In this document: piece by piece, positions 49,601 through 58,970 of the stretch
Numbering within the stretch: the first letter of the stretch is position 1
Layout: each line of letters opens with the position of its first letter
Assembly (NCBI GenBank): GCA_035222895.1
Contig: JAVYIG010006596.1
Span: forward strand, 51,140-115,139
Length of the DNA: 64,000 bases
Direction: 5' to 3'
From: Strongylocentrotus droebachiensis
Taxonomy: Eukaryota; Echinodermata; Echinoidea; Camarodonta; Strongylocentrotidae
Translations under genes and position numbers: made by a program
Notes under the pieces: generated by a model
Databases searched by the model: none
What the model saw: only the letters and a program-made list of their open reading frames with translations
Told to the model about the DNA's origin: nothing

Positions 49601-52600
49601 GATGATAAGAGAAAAAGGATACTCGGAGAAATCAATAACAGGAAGAACATGACACTTTAGAGCAATCAATCAACGACTATGATTGGCAACTAAAAGAAAG
49701 AAAAATTAAAAGAGTAGGAGAGGAGATTGATGAAGATGTAACCAGGGAAATGTAATCTCTTCCTTCTTTGTTGCATCATCCAGATACTTCTTGCCTTGCT
49801 GGAGAAATGCAGTATTCAACCTGATGCAGCTATCGCTAGCCATTCTTTCTTCACTCAAACAGTGGAAACGTAAGTCAATGCCTTCCTAGGGAATTACATA
49901 GCATGAGGGGGAGGGGGGGGGGGGGGGGGGGGGAGGAGGGCAGATGCAATGTACAGGTCAATTATTATACACAAAATAAGTTTTTATAAGCTTAATCCCA
50001 AAAGCAAAGTACATAATATCCCAGAAATTGCCAAATACATTCAACTTGAAAGAGAAAAAAGTGAATGCACAAGACTAGGAAATGTGATTTGTGGATTTTG
50101 ATTAAATGAAGATCTAAGCAGAGATGCCAACCAGTACGATTTAATTGTATTTAGTACAATAATAAGAGTGGAATACGATAATACGATATCACCTAGTAAA
50201 ATACAATTTTCAATGTTTTTATTTTTTTATTTTTTTTATAATTTTGTTAATACCCATAAAAACCACAGAATCGCATAGAAACATGTACTAGTAAACCTCG
50301 GCAACCCCCAACAAAAACTTCGCTTTACAATTTTCTTTAAAAATGTTAATGAAAGAGCAAACATTTTACTTGACTGTACGTACCAGTATCACATTTTTCT
50401 GAAATTTTACTGACCCGGGGCCAACCGGTCATTGGTAGTGTCGAGTTTTCGTGAAAATCTGATTTTTCTCTCCAAAATCTGATTTTTTTAGGATACTCAG
50501 TCTGTTTTTTGTGTCAAGAGGTTGGCATCTCTGTCTAAGGCTTGAAGAAACCGCTACTATCCATAAGTCCTCCAATAAATCATCAACTTTAAAATCTCCC
50601 ATCTTAGTACAGAGTTGCTATTGATATCAAGTTGCGATCAATGTGACTCAATCACTATTGTAAATAGAGAGGAATAGATAGATCATGAGTCTATTCCCAA
50701 TCATTAAGAAAGAGATTTGTTGTTAGATGCTGCTTGTAAGTATCGGCTTGCATGGTGATATAGATATACAGTAGGCTTGCGGGTGCACCATATGAGAGAG
50801 AGGGAGGATTGAGGAGTCCTGAAAAGGACTCTCGGAATCTTTCTAGAGGGTGTGTAGTCCTGAAAAGGACTGTTGGTGTAGTCTTGAAAAAGACTGTTAT
50901 CTTTCTTTAGCTTATAGTTCTAGGGAGAACTATAGCGCTTGGAGAGGATGGGTGGCGGGAGTGGAGTGGGGAGTAGAATTTTTGTTGTTGTCTATTTTAG
51001 TCCAAAATTTATTCAGCACACTAATTTCAGTCTATTAATTTCTCCTTCTATTCTCTTTTCCCACCTCTGTAGTCATGCAGCTCTGACACAGCTGGTAGAG
51101 CTGTTTATTGCAAGGAATTATTCTTTCTGGAAGGAATCTGAAAGCATGGCATGGCTGGAGAGGAATGCTAGGGAGGTCATCCGCAGAGTGGACGCTGGAG
51201 AACCAAAGGTCAAGGAATATGCCGATAAGTGAGTACAGTCAAACCTGCTTTAGTGACCACCTGCCCAGAAAGAACACTTATCTTGACTCCCTTGGTTGGT
51301 CTTTATAGACAGGTTTCACTGTACATGGAAACTTTATTTTTCCTGTGATACCTAGCATTTTCTTGTAAGGAAATATGTTAGAAATTGGTGATAAACAATC
51401 TCTTATAATATTATTTAGAGAGGGAAAAAAAGTAAGATTTAATTTTTAAAAAAATAAGGAAAGAATAATGTCATCAAAATGAATTGTTATCCATGTAATA
51501 AGTATATTCATCAAAATTGCCTGTTAAGTATTTTACTTATTGTGAAGGATGTAAACATTAAAATGTGTATGTTTGTTTGTAAGTTCATATAGCACCTTGA
51601 TATTGTGTTATCATAAAAATGTCATCAATAGAATCTTTAATACCGGTACTCTTTATATTGTTTTTCCCTCTAATTCTGCTTTAATCCAAGTCATCGCTTC
51701 TACACATTTTCCCTTAATAAAGTAAGCATTATTCAATCTTATTGCTTGTCATGGCCCATTCTTCTTTGCAGAAGAGAAGCCCGCTACTATGGGACACCTC
51801 GGAACATCTACCGACACATCTTCCTCTCGGAGCATCTTGGAGTCAAACTCAAACTACCTCCAGAGCTTGCGAACACTCCTGTCATGTCGTTTGACCCGCT
51901 TCCACCCAAAGACTCCGATATTGGTTACTCGAGGCCGGACCAGTAAGTTCTTACACAATTCCTTCATTGCTTCTTACTTTAAAGCCCCACTGCACTACTT
52001 ATAGCTACTTGCGCCCTCTATATAGCAAACAATGCCTCATCGGTGCCTGTTGGTCCCCCCATGATCCTCTTTTTTTATGTTTAATAGTTGAGAGCTGATT
52101 TGATGAGATAACCACCTGTCAGTGACCTTGCAGGGAGGTCTAATCCCCTGGCCAAAATAGTACAGACAGGCTTTAAATTCCTTGAATGCTGGAGTACCTT
52201 ATCATAGATGTTCAGGCTTTGGTTATGATAGTATTCAGTGCTTTGTATCCTCTGGAAAATTGTGCTTTATGAATTCAACTATTATCAATATTACTTTTCT
52301 TTACAATAACTACAACAAAACAAGTATTAGTGCTAATACTAATAGAATTAAATATTAACAGTTATCACAATGAATATTAAGGCTCTGGCATCCAACTGAC
52401 TGTATTTTACAGAATTACCCCCCCCCCCCCCAAACACAGATGTATTTCTTTATGTTTGATGATTGTTTTCCCTGACTGCTAAGAAAGCATGTGTATGCCT
52501 GTAAGTAAGCAACCAGGTGAACTTTCTCAGAATGACTTGGTAATGATGCCTTACCAAAGGGCACAAGCGCATTGACTTGGGTTTCAAACCCAGGAACTCC

Positions 52601-54690
52601 CAGTTAAGTGATCACTGCTCTACTACTGAGCCATTGCGCCTCCATCAATTTTTGCTATTAATAGCAGTTATTTCTTGTTGTTTTGTTCATGCTGTTCTAT
52701 TTTTGGTACTGTTGATTATGTAGACAATCAATTATGTAAAATTTATTTTTGATCATTTACATCATAGACACTACTGGTCGGTTCAAAACTACATGTAGCT
52801 GCTACAGATGGATTCACTGTCACCATGTTCTTACCAAAAAAGGGATTATTAAAATGAATGCAATCGATAAGAGTTGATTTTCTTTATTGCTCCTCTCACA
52901 GTCGATTGAGGCCTGTCTCGAGAGGGCGTGCAGGGAATATGTTTACAGAGTTTCTGCGCTCACTCGTTCCATCTTATGTGCCACCGGTGAGTTTTATTTC
53001 CTTTACAATGTCCCATTTACTTTTAAAATTGTAACATATAATTGAAGAACAAAAATTACCCCCTGGAAATGTATAATTTGCAGTGAGCTCTGTAGCGCAA
53101 TGAGTTATGTCTCTTGAATATCTCATTGCTAATCTGCAGTTGTGGAATGAACTTTTTCCAAGTTCAGAACTTAAGTCAGAGTGACAGTCTAGTGTGTGAG
53201 GGTAAAGTCCCTTGGATAGGACACAAAGCAATAAGTTCCATGATTGTCGTTACCTACAATCACAGTGAAAAAAATACATGGGGGCTCGGGCGAAATAGCC
53301 CCCGAAATACCCAAAAGAGCCCCCGAAAATCAGAAAAGAGCCCTGTAAATTTGCCTAGAGTTCAATGCAAAACAACTTTTAGAATGTTATTTTCATGCAG
53401 AGAAGCTTGAAAAGTAGCCTCGAAAAAGGATTTTTTTTTTTTTTTTCCCTGATCACATTCATGTATGATGTATACATTTTGTTTTCTTTTATCACCAAAA
53501 GTAAAATGCAACATTATTACTGGTACATTTTCTCTTTTCAGAATCATATTTTTACAAAATTCTTAAATTTTTAGAGCAACAGATTTTAAAATGTCTGCAG
53601 TCAATATCCAACTATAAAAACCTCCTAACTTCTCCAGGGACCCAACACAACCTCTATCGCTAAACCTGAAGCCCAAAAGCAACCCAATTCCTAACCCTCT
53701 ATATTTTTTATTATATAAAGCGTGTGGAAAATGTCAGGTAACCTATTTAAAAAACACCTCCAAACTTTGAATCAATTGAAATGGAACCCATTTCAAATGT
53801 CAGATCACCCATTTGAAATACTGGTAGATTATTAAACAAACTAGGATTCAATATTCCTCTTTACAAATGTCGGGTAACCTATTTAAAAAACAGCAAAAAC
53901 CTCTGATTCCATAGAAATGTAACCCATTGCAAATGTCAGATCACCCTTTTGAAATACTGATAGATTATTAAACAAACTTGGATTCAATATTCCTCTTTAC
54001 AAATGTCGGGTAACCTATTTAAAAAACAGCAACAAACTTTGATTCCATTCAAATGGAAACCATTGCAAATGTCAGATCAAGCGTTTGAAATAGAATATTA
54101 AACAATCTTGGATTCAATATTCCTCTTTACAAATGTCGGGTAACCTATTTAAAAACAGCAACAGAGTTTGATTCCATAGAAATTTAACCTGTCGCAAATG
54201 TCAGATCGCACATTTGAAATAAGAGTATTAAAGCCTGTCTGTACTAGTTTGGCCAGGAGGGATTAGACCACCCAGCGTGGTCACTGACAGGTGGCTATCT
54301 CATCAACTCAGCTCTCAATTAACATAAGAAAAAGAGGATCATGGGGACCAACAGGCACCACTTTGGCATTGTTTTCTATATAGAGGGAGCAAGTAGCTAC
54401 AAGTAGTACAGTGGGGCTTTAAACATACTTTGATTCACTATTCCTCTGCACCCTGCATGCAGCCCCCTGGTGAAGCAGGAGCCGATGACGGGGAAGCAGA
54501 CGGGGAGGATCTGGGAGCTGCGGGAGGCTACCTCAGCCAGAACAGCAACCTGCGGCAGGGAGTAGGAGCAGTCATGGAGGCCATGAGGGAGCTCCTTCAG
54601 AACATGGAGCCGCCAGCGCAGGGACCTGGAGACAATCCTGACGAGGAGCAAGGTGGAGAGGGAGGACCACAGCTTGAAGAGCTAGACTGA
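34473..54690 (+). CDS. TCF25: TCF25 / NULP1, ribosome quality control factor (Rqc1 homologue)
   Basis: Coding exons: 34473-34660, 35347-35559, 36450-36658, 43045-43127, 43576-43609, 44114-44210, 44768-44867, 45418-45604, 47460-47565, 48810-48974, 49784-49869, 51073-51228, 51772-51942, 52902-52986, 54463-54690. All have GT-AG borders with matching phases. Total is 2108 nt; with the one base missing from exon 1 it would make 702 residues against 676 in human. The N-terminus has MSSRAMRKL, acidic stretches and two poly-Lys tracts. The Tcf25 domain follows: CIEHKHLNPENELRRIFGAS (~180), STWLVTAKQSWPKMSK (~216), HPYHIDSLLQLS (~281), FHTLFSL (~318), AHRNLSQLPNWAFSIAMAYF (~407), YGTPRNIYRHIFLSE (~548), MSFDPLPP (~575). 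In yeast and mammals the family acts with Listerin/Ltn1 and NEMF/Rqc2 on stalled 60S nascent chains; a transcription-repressor role was also reported. Identity is by recall. Confidence 0.95.
34945..35190. mobile_element. Palindromic MITE in TCF25 intron
   Basis: The sequence folds back on itself. CATTGACTAATG near 35058 pairs with CATTAGTCAATG near 35090. TTTCCCTTTATTTCTTCCA near 35010 pairs with TGGAAAAAATAAATGGGAAA near 35127. The outer TGCAATCTGTCC pairs imperfectly with GGACGCATTGCA. No target duplication could be fixed. Confidence 0.5.
35681..36061 (+). mobile_element. TTAA MITE family 2, copy A
   Basis: Ends AGGTAAAGACCAGTTATGG and CCAATACTGGTATTTACCT, 381 bp. The interior (CATGCGATTGCATTGTGAAA, ACACAGAAAGATGTATATGG) is shared with copies at 37532-37908 (inverted) and 46653-47034. 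The flanking TTAA has decayed. A long poly-G tract (36070-36098) follows directly. Confidence 0.8.
36682..36876. mobile_element. Hairpin MITE in TCF25 intron
   Basis: Inverted arms: TTAGTGAAATGGTTTGAAAT (36711) with the complement ATTTAAAACCATTTCACTAA, and further out TATTTCAAGAATTATCAT with ATGAAATAATCCTTGAAATA. It begins 23 bases after the exon ending at 36658. Confidence 0.6.
37532..37908 (-). mobile_element. TTAA MITE family 2, copy B
   Basis: 377 bp flanked on both sides by TTAA (37528-37531, 37909-37912), inverted relative to copy A. Ends AGGTAAAGATCAGTTTTG and CATAACTGGTCTTTATCT. TTAA target duplications are typical of piggyBac and Kolobok elements. Confidence 0.85.
38042..39065 (-). 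pseudogene. Remnant of a CXC-motif, transposon-associated protein
   Basis: The minus strand carries, in order, VIKERTVIDIPATVHKLGDI, MLAGHALRGCETIGSYFGIE, KGTC and a CXC (tesmin/TSO1-type) cysteine cluster, CTCASGSICKSSRCQCNKAK followed by LACTIFC. The pieces sit in different frames with several stops. I recall this combination (HALxGCDTxxxxFGIGKG followed by a CXC motif) from large uncharacterised multicopy families in echinoderms, cnidarians and molluscs, usually near transposons. Similarity above 38690 is weak. It is broken and lies inside the 37048-42704 element. Confidence 0.55.
39150..39901 (+). pseudogene. Non-LTR retrotransposon, C-terminal pol fragment (+)
   Basis: Translation gives LSLDLELNVHIGKAATKMAR, SKQAWKN, MKIYQAYVLSTLLYGSEL, a stop in place of the usual Trp, RRLNVFHFRYLRRILGIKWQ, then after a frameshift LRLRWLGHVSRMEDGRISKD, WTVRRPGLRFMDVCKRDMEA, and a C-terminal zinc-binding start CRNCNTTC that ends early. 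This is the post-catalytic part of a LINE reverse transcriptase ORF. Stops and frameshifts make it inactive. Its end abuts the 3' end of the opposite-strand LINE at 39906. Confidence 0.8.
39906..41640 (-). pseudogene. CR1/jockey-like LINE reverse transcriptase remnant (-)
   Basis: Reading from 41640 downwards: FWSFINGKRFDASGLAPLK, MTYSDSLSKANILINQFSSI, ELDVHKATGPDQIPARFL (RT block 1), IYIDPIFKKGDRSKPENYKA, CEVLEHIV, AQHGFRKKRSCVSQL, LLGFSKAFDKVPH, SNTSQVTSGIPQGSVIGQML, LFADDGMLYR (an F/Y-ADD catalytic block), then QRRYVRSFCNDHCRTSKVEA, LNQLKWPTLQERRVQAQVVM, and KKIIVHF at the C-terminus. The domain order is complete but is broken by several frameshifts and substitutions, so it is dead. The endonuclease part is absent (5' truncation). 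Confidence 0.88.
41970..42704 (-). repeat. Duplicated right arm of the 5.7-kb fold-back element
   Basis: Two direct units of about 338 bp start AAGAAATTGGCATTTGGCTG at about 41970 and 42308. Both contain GTATGACGTCACATATCTTA and GACAGAGTGTCAGCAAT. Both are inverted copies of 37048-37430. Confidence 0.85.
42740..43015 (+). mobile_element. LINE 3'-tail-like sequence
   Basis: AT-rich sequence ends with ATTGAATGGAATTGAATTGA just before the TCF25 exon at 43045. The TTGAA-type terminal repeat matches the tail seen near 18010. No coding part is present. Confidence 0.3.
43627..44077 (+). repeat. Intronic tandem duplication, unit about 226 bp
   Basis: Copies start at 43627 and 43853 with TACAAGGACT. 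They share AAATAAATCATATTTTGT, CTATTTATGTTTAGATATGT and AAATAACCATGTAGCA. The array fills the intron between the TCF25 exons ending at 43609 and starting at 44114. Confidence 0.8.
45629..45718. repeat. Short inverted repeat, MITE-like
   Basis: GCAGCAGAGAGAGGAAAAAA pairs with TTTTTTCCCCTCTCTGCGAG about 50 bases later. An inner ATCACGTGATATTCACGTG palindrome occupies the loop. It lies in the TCF25 intron that starts at 45605. Confidence 0.5.
46653..47034 (+). mobile_element. TTAA MITE family 2, copy C with perfect TIRs
   Basis: 382 bp between TTAA duplications (46649-46652, 47035-47038). The 22-base terminal inverted repeats AGATAAACTTGAGTTCTGGT-AA are perfect. The interior matches copies A and B only in the left two thirds, so this copy has acquired different right-hand sequence. 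Confidence 0.85.
47337..47405. repeat. Dispersed repeat with (AAT)n and TATAGCGC motif
   Basis: AATAATAATAATAAT is followed by TTTATATAGCGC and, inverted, AAAGCGCTGTATATG. It is related to 8420-8525 and lies just upstream of the TCF25 exon at 47460. Confidence 0.55.
49125..49309. mobile_element. Tc1/mariner-type MITE, copy 1
   Basis: Starts TA-CAGTTAGTAAAACCTGTC and ends GCAGGTTTGACTG-TA, giving TA on both sides and terminal inverted repeats of the form CAGT(M)AAACCTG. The internal motif TGGTCTTT(A/G)TAGACAGG recurs. It lies in the TCF25 intron following the exon ending at 48974. Confidence 0.7.
50814..50934 (+). ncRNA. Four tandem hairpins with 4-nt loops (structured repeat)
   Basis: The hairpins are GAGTCCT-GAAA-AGGACTC (50814-50831), AGTCCT-GAAA-AGGACT (50856-50871), AGTCTT-GAAA-AAGACT (50880-50895) and TATAGTTCT-AGGG-AGAACTATA (50913-50934). 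On the + strand three have GNRA-type GAAA loops. Between the second and third the C-G pair is replaced by T-A on both sides, so pairing is kept. They lie in a TCF25 intron, 140 bases before the exon at 51073. No expression evidence exists; they may belong to a dispersed repeat. Confidence 0.4.
51234..51323. mobile_element. Tc1/mariner-type MITE, copy 2, abutting a splice donor
   Basis: Starts TA-CAGTCAAACCTGC and ends GACAGGTTTCACTG-TA. It is a short relative of 49125-49309. The left TA overlaps the sixth base of the donor GTGAGT of the TCF25 exon ending at 51228. Confidence 0.7.
51983..52172 (-). mobile_element. TTAA MITE family 1, copy 1
   Basis: 190 bp between TTAA (51979-51982) and TTAA (52173-52176). 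Ends AGCCCCACTGCACTACTTAT and TACAGACAGGCT. Inverted relative to copies 2 and 3. Lies in the TCF25 intron after the exon ending at 51942. Confidence 0.85.
52515..52642 (-). repeat. tRNA-derived SINE
   Basis: On the minus strand box A-like TGGCTCAGTAGTAGAGCAG is followed by box B-like GGGTTTGAAACCC and a tail (GCGCTTGTGCCCTTTGGTAA). No cloverleaf closes, so it is a SINE. It lies in a TCF25 intron. Confidence 0.65.
53736..54227 (+). repeat. Intronic tandem repeat, unit about 130-140 bp, four units
   Basis: Units start at about 53736, 53876, 54008 and 54138 with GGTAACCTATTTAAAAA. Each contains GCAAATGTCAGATCACCC-like and, in the first three, GGATTCAATATTCCTCTTTA. The fourth is cut by TTAA MITE copy 2. 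Beyond the MITE the real 3' end of the intron (TTTGATTCACTATTCCTCTG) resembles the end of a unit. Confidence 0.8.
54232..54418 (+). mobile_element. TTAA MITE family 1, copy 2
   Basis: 187 bp between TTAA (54228-54231) and TTAA (54419-54422). Ends AGCCTGTCTGTACTAG and GTACAGTGGGGCT. The interior has ACTGACAGGTGGCTATCTCA and AGGATCATGGGG. It ends 44 bases before the last TCF25 exon. Confidence 0.88.
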
Positions 54691-54805
54691 GAAAGGAGCT
54701 CCTTCAGAACATGGAGCCGCCGCCTCAGAGACCTGGAGACAATCCTGAGGAGGAGGAGCAAGGTGGAGAAGGGGGACCACAGCTTGAAGAGCTAGACTGA
54801 GAAAG
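54589..54805 (+). repeat. Tandem duplication of the TCF25 C-terminal coding end
   Basis: The last 102 coding bases plus GAAAG (54589-54695) are followed at once by a second copy (54696-54805). It again reads GAGCTCCTTCAGAACATGG through GAAGAGCTAGACTGA. The second copy is out of frame with the gene and lies after its TGA (54688-54690), so it is 3' UTR. Copies differ at a few positions and by a 3-base GAG insertion. Read in its own frame, the second copy is still open and ends GGPQLEELD-stop. Confidence 0.9.
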
Positions 54806-54809
54806 GATT

Positions 54810-54966
54810 CCTGGAGGGTGTTTCACAAAGCATTTTTCAATGACAAATGACAAAAATCAGTGACAAATCTACTGATAACCAATCAGAAGCAAGGATTTCA
54901 GTAGCTTATAACAAAATCTGTCATTTGTCACTGATGACAAGTTTTGTGAACACCACCCCCCTCTTG
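54810..54966. mobile_element. MITE, GTTTCACAAA family (copy 2)
   Basis: CCTGGAGGGTGTTTCACAAAG to GTTTTGTGAACACCACCCCC, 157 bp. Interior matches 7227-7384 in inverted orientation (GATAACCAATCAGAAGCAAG). It lies in the presumed TCF25 3' UTR, four bases after the tandem duplication. Confidence 0.8.
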
Positions 54967-55126
54967 GATAGGATTTGATTCTGGTATAACAAACATTTCC
55001 AAAAAGGTCCAGCCCCAGTCATCTCAGGCTTAATTTTTAGTGAATGACTGCAGAGACATCTGTTTGTAAATCTAAAAATCTGTCTAGAAATGTAAAGCTA
55101 CAGCTTACTTCTCATAGGAAATATGA

Positions 55127-55250
55127 GTTAGTCTAGTGGTTGAGGTCTGTCTTCACCTAAGAACTGACTCTGATGGGTCTGAGTTCAAGACTGAGTCCTG
55201 TCTTTTGAGTGGTGATGTTGAGGGTTCCTCACCAGACGTGAATTTTCAAA
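55127..55250 (+). repeat. tRNA-derived SINE
   Basis: Box A-like TTAGTCTAGTGGTTGAGG, then box B-like GAGTTCAAGACTGA about 45 bases later. It does not close as a tRNA. Confidence 0.55.
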
Positions 55251-55611
55251 TCTGATTGATACACATTTGAAGAATACTAATTATACACATATCTCACATA
55301 TGAAAGGCTGTGAGTTGTCACTTAAAATTAAACTTCATAAACTGGTATCCCAAGAAGAATGTTGATGCATGATATTAAGCCTACTGGTCATTTTAAAGAA
55401 CAAGGAAAACAATGACTGGAAAGCCAAATTGCCTTATAATAATAGATCATAAATATTTAAAGACTGACTATGGATGAGAGAATGCACAAATAGGGATAAT
55501 GATGAAATGAGATTGGCAAATGGCAATAGTTTTGTGTGATCCTGTATTGAGATGTCGAGCTGAACTATACAGAATTATGAAGTACTTTGTATGGAATAAT
55601 TGAATGTTATT

Positions 55612-55617
55612 AATAAA
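55612..55617 (+). promoter_or_regulatory. Candidate TCF25 polyadenylation signal
   Basis: AATAAA in AT-rich context 0.9 kb after the stop codon. Another AATAAA is at 57341-57346. Which is used cannot be told from sequence. Confidence 0.4.
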
Positions 55618-56956
55618 TATTTTAACTATTTTTTGAAGAAAACTCTAAGTGCCTTATGGCTTACTAAAAGTAGCCCTGTTAAGTTATATTGAAGCTTATA
55701 TATGAGATTGTTACGGTGCTTTGAGAAACAATGTTAACTGAGAATAACAACTAGGAGAACAAAGCTCTGGAGAAATCAATTTAAAGTTGGTTGATGTCTG
55801 AGAATGGACAAAGGTGTACAAGTGTAATACGTTTGTTGACAACAAATGTGGAAAGGATATAAATCACGGCGTATTTGTAACCATATTCATATTTACTAGA
55901 AAGGGTTATCAAGCTCAGGTGTACAAAACACTACACTGCCCTATTTCCACTATATTTCATATTTCATATGTGATCTTGAAGTACATTCATGCATGTACAA
56001 GTTTCCATGAATACTTATTTAATTTGTTTTTGCTATTTTTCAACTCAAATCAGAGAGACATTTTTTATTTATTATTTTTTTTATTTTTTTTGGGGGGGGG
56101 AGGGGGTTACCAAAACCAAAAACTATTAAACTAAACATTGATTTCTATGAAATTCAAATATTGTAAGAAAAACATTCTTCTGCCTTGAAGGCTCTTAATG
56201 ACATTGTAGAAACACCTATCATACAATGTTTGTAAAGCATTTTATGGACAATTCTATTTACATGATTCGTACTTAAAAGTTATGGGGGACAAATTTTTGT
56301 ACTTTCTGTACACTATAGTAATTATTGTATTTGATGTAGCCTTCTCTGCATTCTGATATTCAAACAAATGTCTCGTATAGATCATGTGTCCAAATGTAAA
56401 ACCCTTTTTGGTTTGTTAGTATTTCTGCTATCTTGTATTCCTAAACTTATTATGGGAAAATATGTTTTTGATTTATTAGTTATTTTGCAGAGTGTTAACA
56501 AAAAGTTTGCAGCTATAAGATGGAGGAAATTTGCAAACCATTTAATCTTGCAGAATTGTTTTGGGAGTTTAATTGCAAATTTCAACCTTATTCAGGCAGG
56601 TAAGTGAGCGATGAAATTCAAATTCTTGTGTGAAACATAATAATGAAACTGCAGTTAAAACCAATGGAAAACATTTGAATTTTCTTCTTATAGGTGGTAA
56701 GAATATGCTTCATGTATAAAGAAGCCTTAGGATAAGTGCAATGTAAGACTTAAGTTTATCTTCAAAGGTTCACACTTTCAAATTTAGTCACTTTTATTCT
56801 CTTGTTTGCTGTAGTTGGTAAAAAATCAGGTAATATATACTGAGAGACAATATAATACTGGCAGTGAGTTATGGATAACGATGCATGATATTCAGCAGTA
56901 ATGATTGTGTTGCCTATGAAAAAATATTCAGAGATAGATAATTATTGTTGTCTCTG

Positions 56957-56992
<36 letters not shown>

Positions 56993-58064
56993 CTTTCTGT
57001 CTCTTTCTCTGTCTGCATCTTTCCCTGTGCCATCCCTCTACCTACCTTTATATCTCAAACATTAAATTTCATTGTGTATTTTTCTTCTTTACATCATTTC
57101 AATACATTAGTGCCAAACTTTATTCATGTTTCATTTATTTCTCCATCTCAGTGTCACCTCTTTCTCTTTGTGTACATGTGACAAACTCTAACATTTCTCT
57201 CTCTCTGCCAATTCTCTTTTCACCCATGCCACTCTCTCTTGATTCATGTATTGACAAGAAAATATCTCCAGTATGTATGTGCATACTATTACATGCAAGT
57301 GTTACACAACAGTTTTAATCTTTTGGTTTGTCTTCCTTTAAATAAACGTGTACATGTTCTATTTGATCTATCATCATTGCTCTAAATGTACTCCTGTGGA
57401 TTACAAATGCAATATTAAATGTTTTCATTTAAGAAAATCCTGACATAAATTTTTTTCATTTCAGCCTAGCTAGTTACCTTAATTGTGTCATGTATCTATT
57501 TTTGAGAAGAATTGTACATGTGTGATTTTTGGAGTAATGAATTTAATGATAAATGGTGTTTATTTCCCACTAAAGCATCTCTTTTTTTCTGAGCATACCA
57601 AATTGATGTTCTCCTTAGTTAAATGACAGAATTATTTTGGAGAGAGATATCTTGAAACTTTATAAAAAATGTATGGAGAATGAGTACCGGTTTGTTATAG
57701 TTAAATGTACAAGTATGGTAAGATATTCTCCCAAATACTGGAAATGCAAACCAAAAAGTTCTTTGATGCTACATTATTTTCTACATGCATATTTCCATAT
57801 CTGTAACTCAATTATAAATTGAAAGTTTCAAATCGATTTTTACAATGCCACTTCAAAGATCACATCCAATCAGGGTGAGAATGGATACGGACAACCATTT
57901 TTTCATTGAGACTCAACATTCCGTTTCAATAAAATACATCTAAGAAATGTATCCAGTTAAACGTAGACCAACCAAGATATCCATTTATTATATAAACTGA
58001 AAAAGAATTTAACAAAAATGAAACAATCGGTGCATTACACAACAGATTTGTCAATATAGTAAAT
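55618..58064. other. Region between the convergent genes, no gene
   Basis: Contains a T-run and poly-G block (56063-56105), a (CT)n tract (56958-56989) and AT-rich sequence. The short open frames at 55814-56134 and 56368-56607 show no motif. It is probably UTR and intergenic DNA. Confidence 0.5.
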
Positions 58065-58070
58065 TTTATT
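58065..58070 (-). promoter_or_regulatory. Candidate TCAIM polyadenylation signal
   Basis: TTTATT on + gives AATAAA on -, about 0.93 kb downstream of the TCAIM stop codon. It sits in the AT-rich sequence of the presumed 3' UTR. Confidence 0.4.
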
Positions 58071-58784
58071 GCATAATACCACATATAAACACTTCAAATA
58101 GCATGATATATTATTCTTCTAAAAAATATACTTTTGTGTCACTTGCTGTTAATATACAGAATAATATACAAGTAATTGGAGGATTGTTATCTTTTCCTTA
58201 ACTTTCAGTACTGCCTTTTGTTTCTAAACAAATTGTATCAATTTTGATCATACCCCTAAATAATCGACAAGAAAAAGAGAAGGAAAAAAAAGGAGGGCGG
58301 GGAAACACTCAATATTATCAAACATGTAAAAAAGGACTAGAGAATTTGTAGACAACACCTAATTGTAGGATTATGCCCAAATGTTTTGATACCCCAAGTT
58401 TTGACACCCACAATTTTAATAGCCAATCCATGTTTAGACATCAGGAAAATTTAGGCTTTGCTTAAAGACATCCTCATCTCTAAGCAGTTTATAGTGGTGT
58501 CTTACTTCAACATGAAGATTACTAACAACCACAACCGATGACGGGATTCTCCCCGAGTTTATTTAATTATCTCGGTAAACTTTTTTTGGGGGGTAGGGGG
58601 ATTTTACTCCATCCGATTCCATGGGATGCAGGCATCTCTATCCCAGTGTAGTGCATAGTTTTGTCTAATCTAAACTGGGTGGTTTCTAAAAACCACCCAC
58701 AGACTCTTTAAGTTCCTTCATCGCTTTTATCTTCATGAACATGTAAGAGGTGTTCTATTTCCTCCAGTTCCACTGGATACTTAA

Positions 58785-58970
58785 AGACTGTCAATACTAC
58801 TGGGCCAGAAGGGATTAGACCACCCAGCCAGGTCACTGACAGGTGGCTATCTCATTAACTCAGCTCTCAACTAACATAAGAAAAAGAGGATCATGGGGGA
58901 TCAACAGGCACCGATTGTGGAAGTTTTCTATATAGAGGGAGCAAGTAGCTACAAGTAGGACAGTGGGGCT
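58785..58970 (+). mobile_element. TTAA MITE family 1, copy 3, in TCAIM 3' UTR
   Basis: 186 bp. The left flank is TTAA (58781-58784); the right flank has decayed to CTAA. It is similar to copy 2 along its whole length and starts 29 bases downstream of the TCAIM stop codon. Confidence 0.85.

Noticed and set aside
50814..50934. Histone 3'-end processing hairpins
   Set aside because: The minus-strand geometry fits, but no histone coding sequence lies nearby and the stems differ from the consensus; reported only as structured hairpins.
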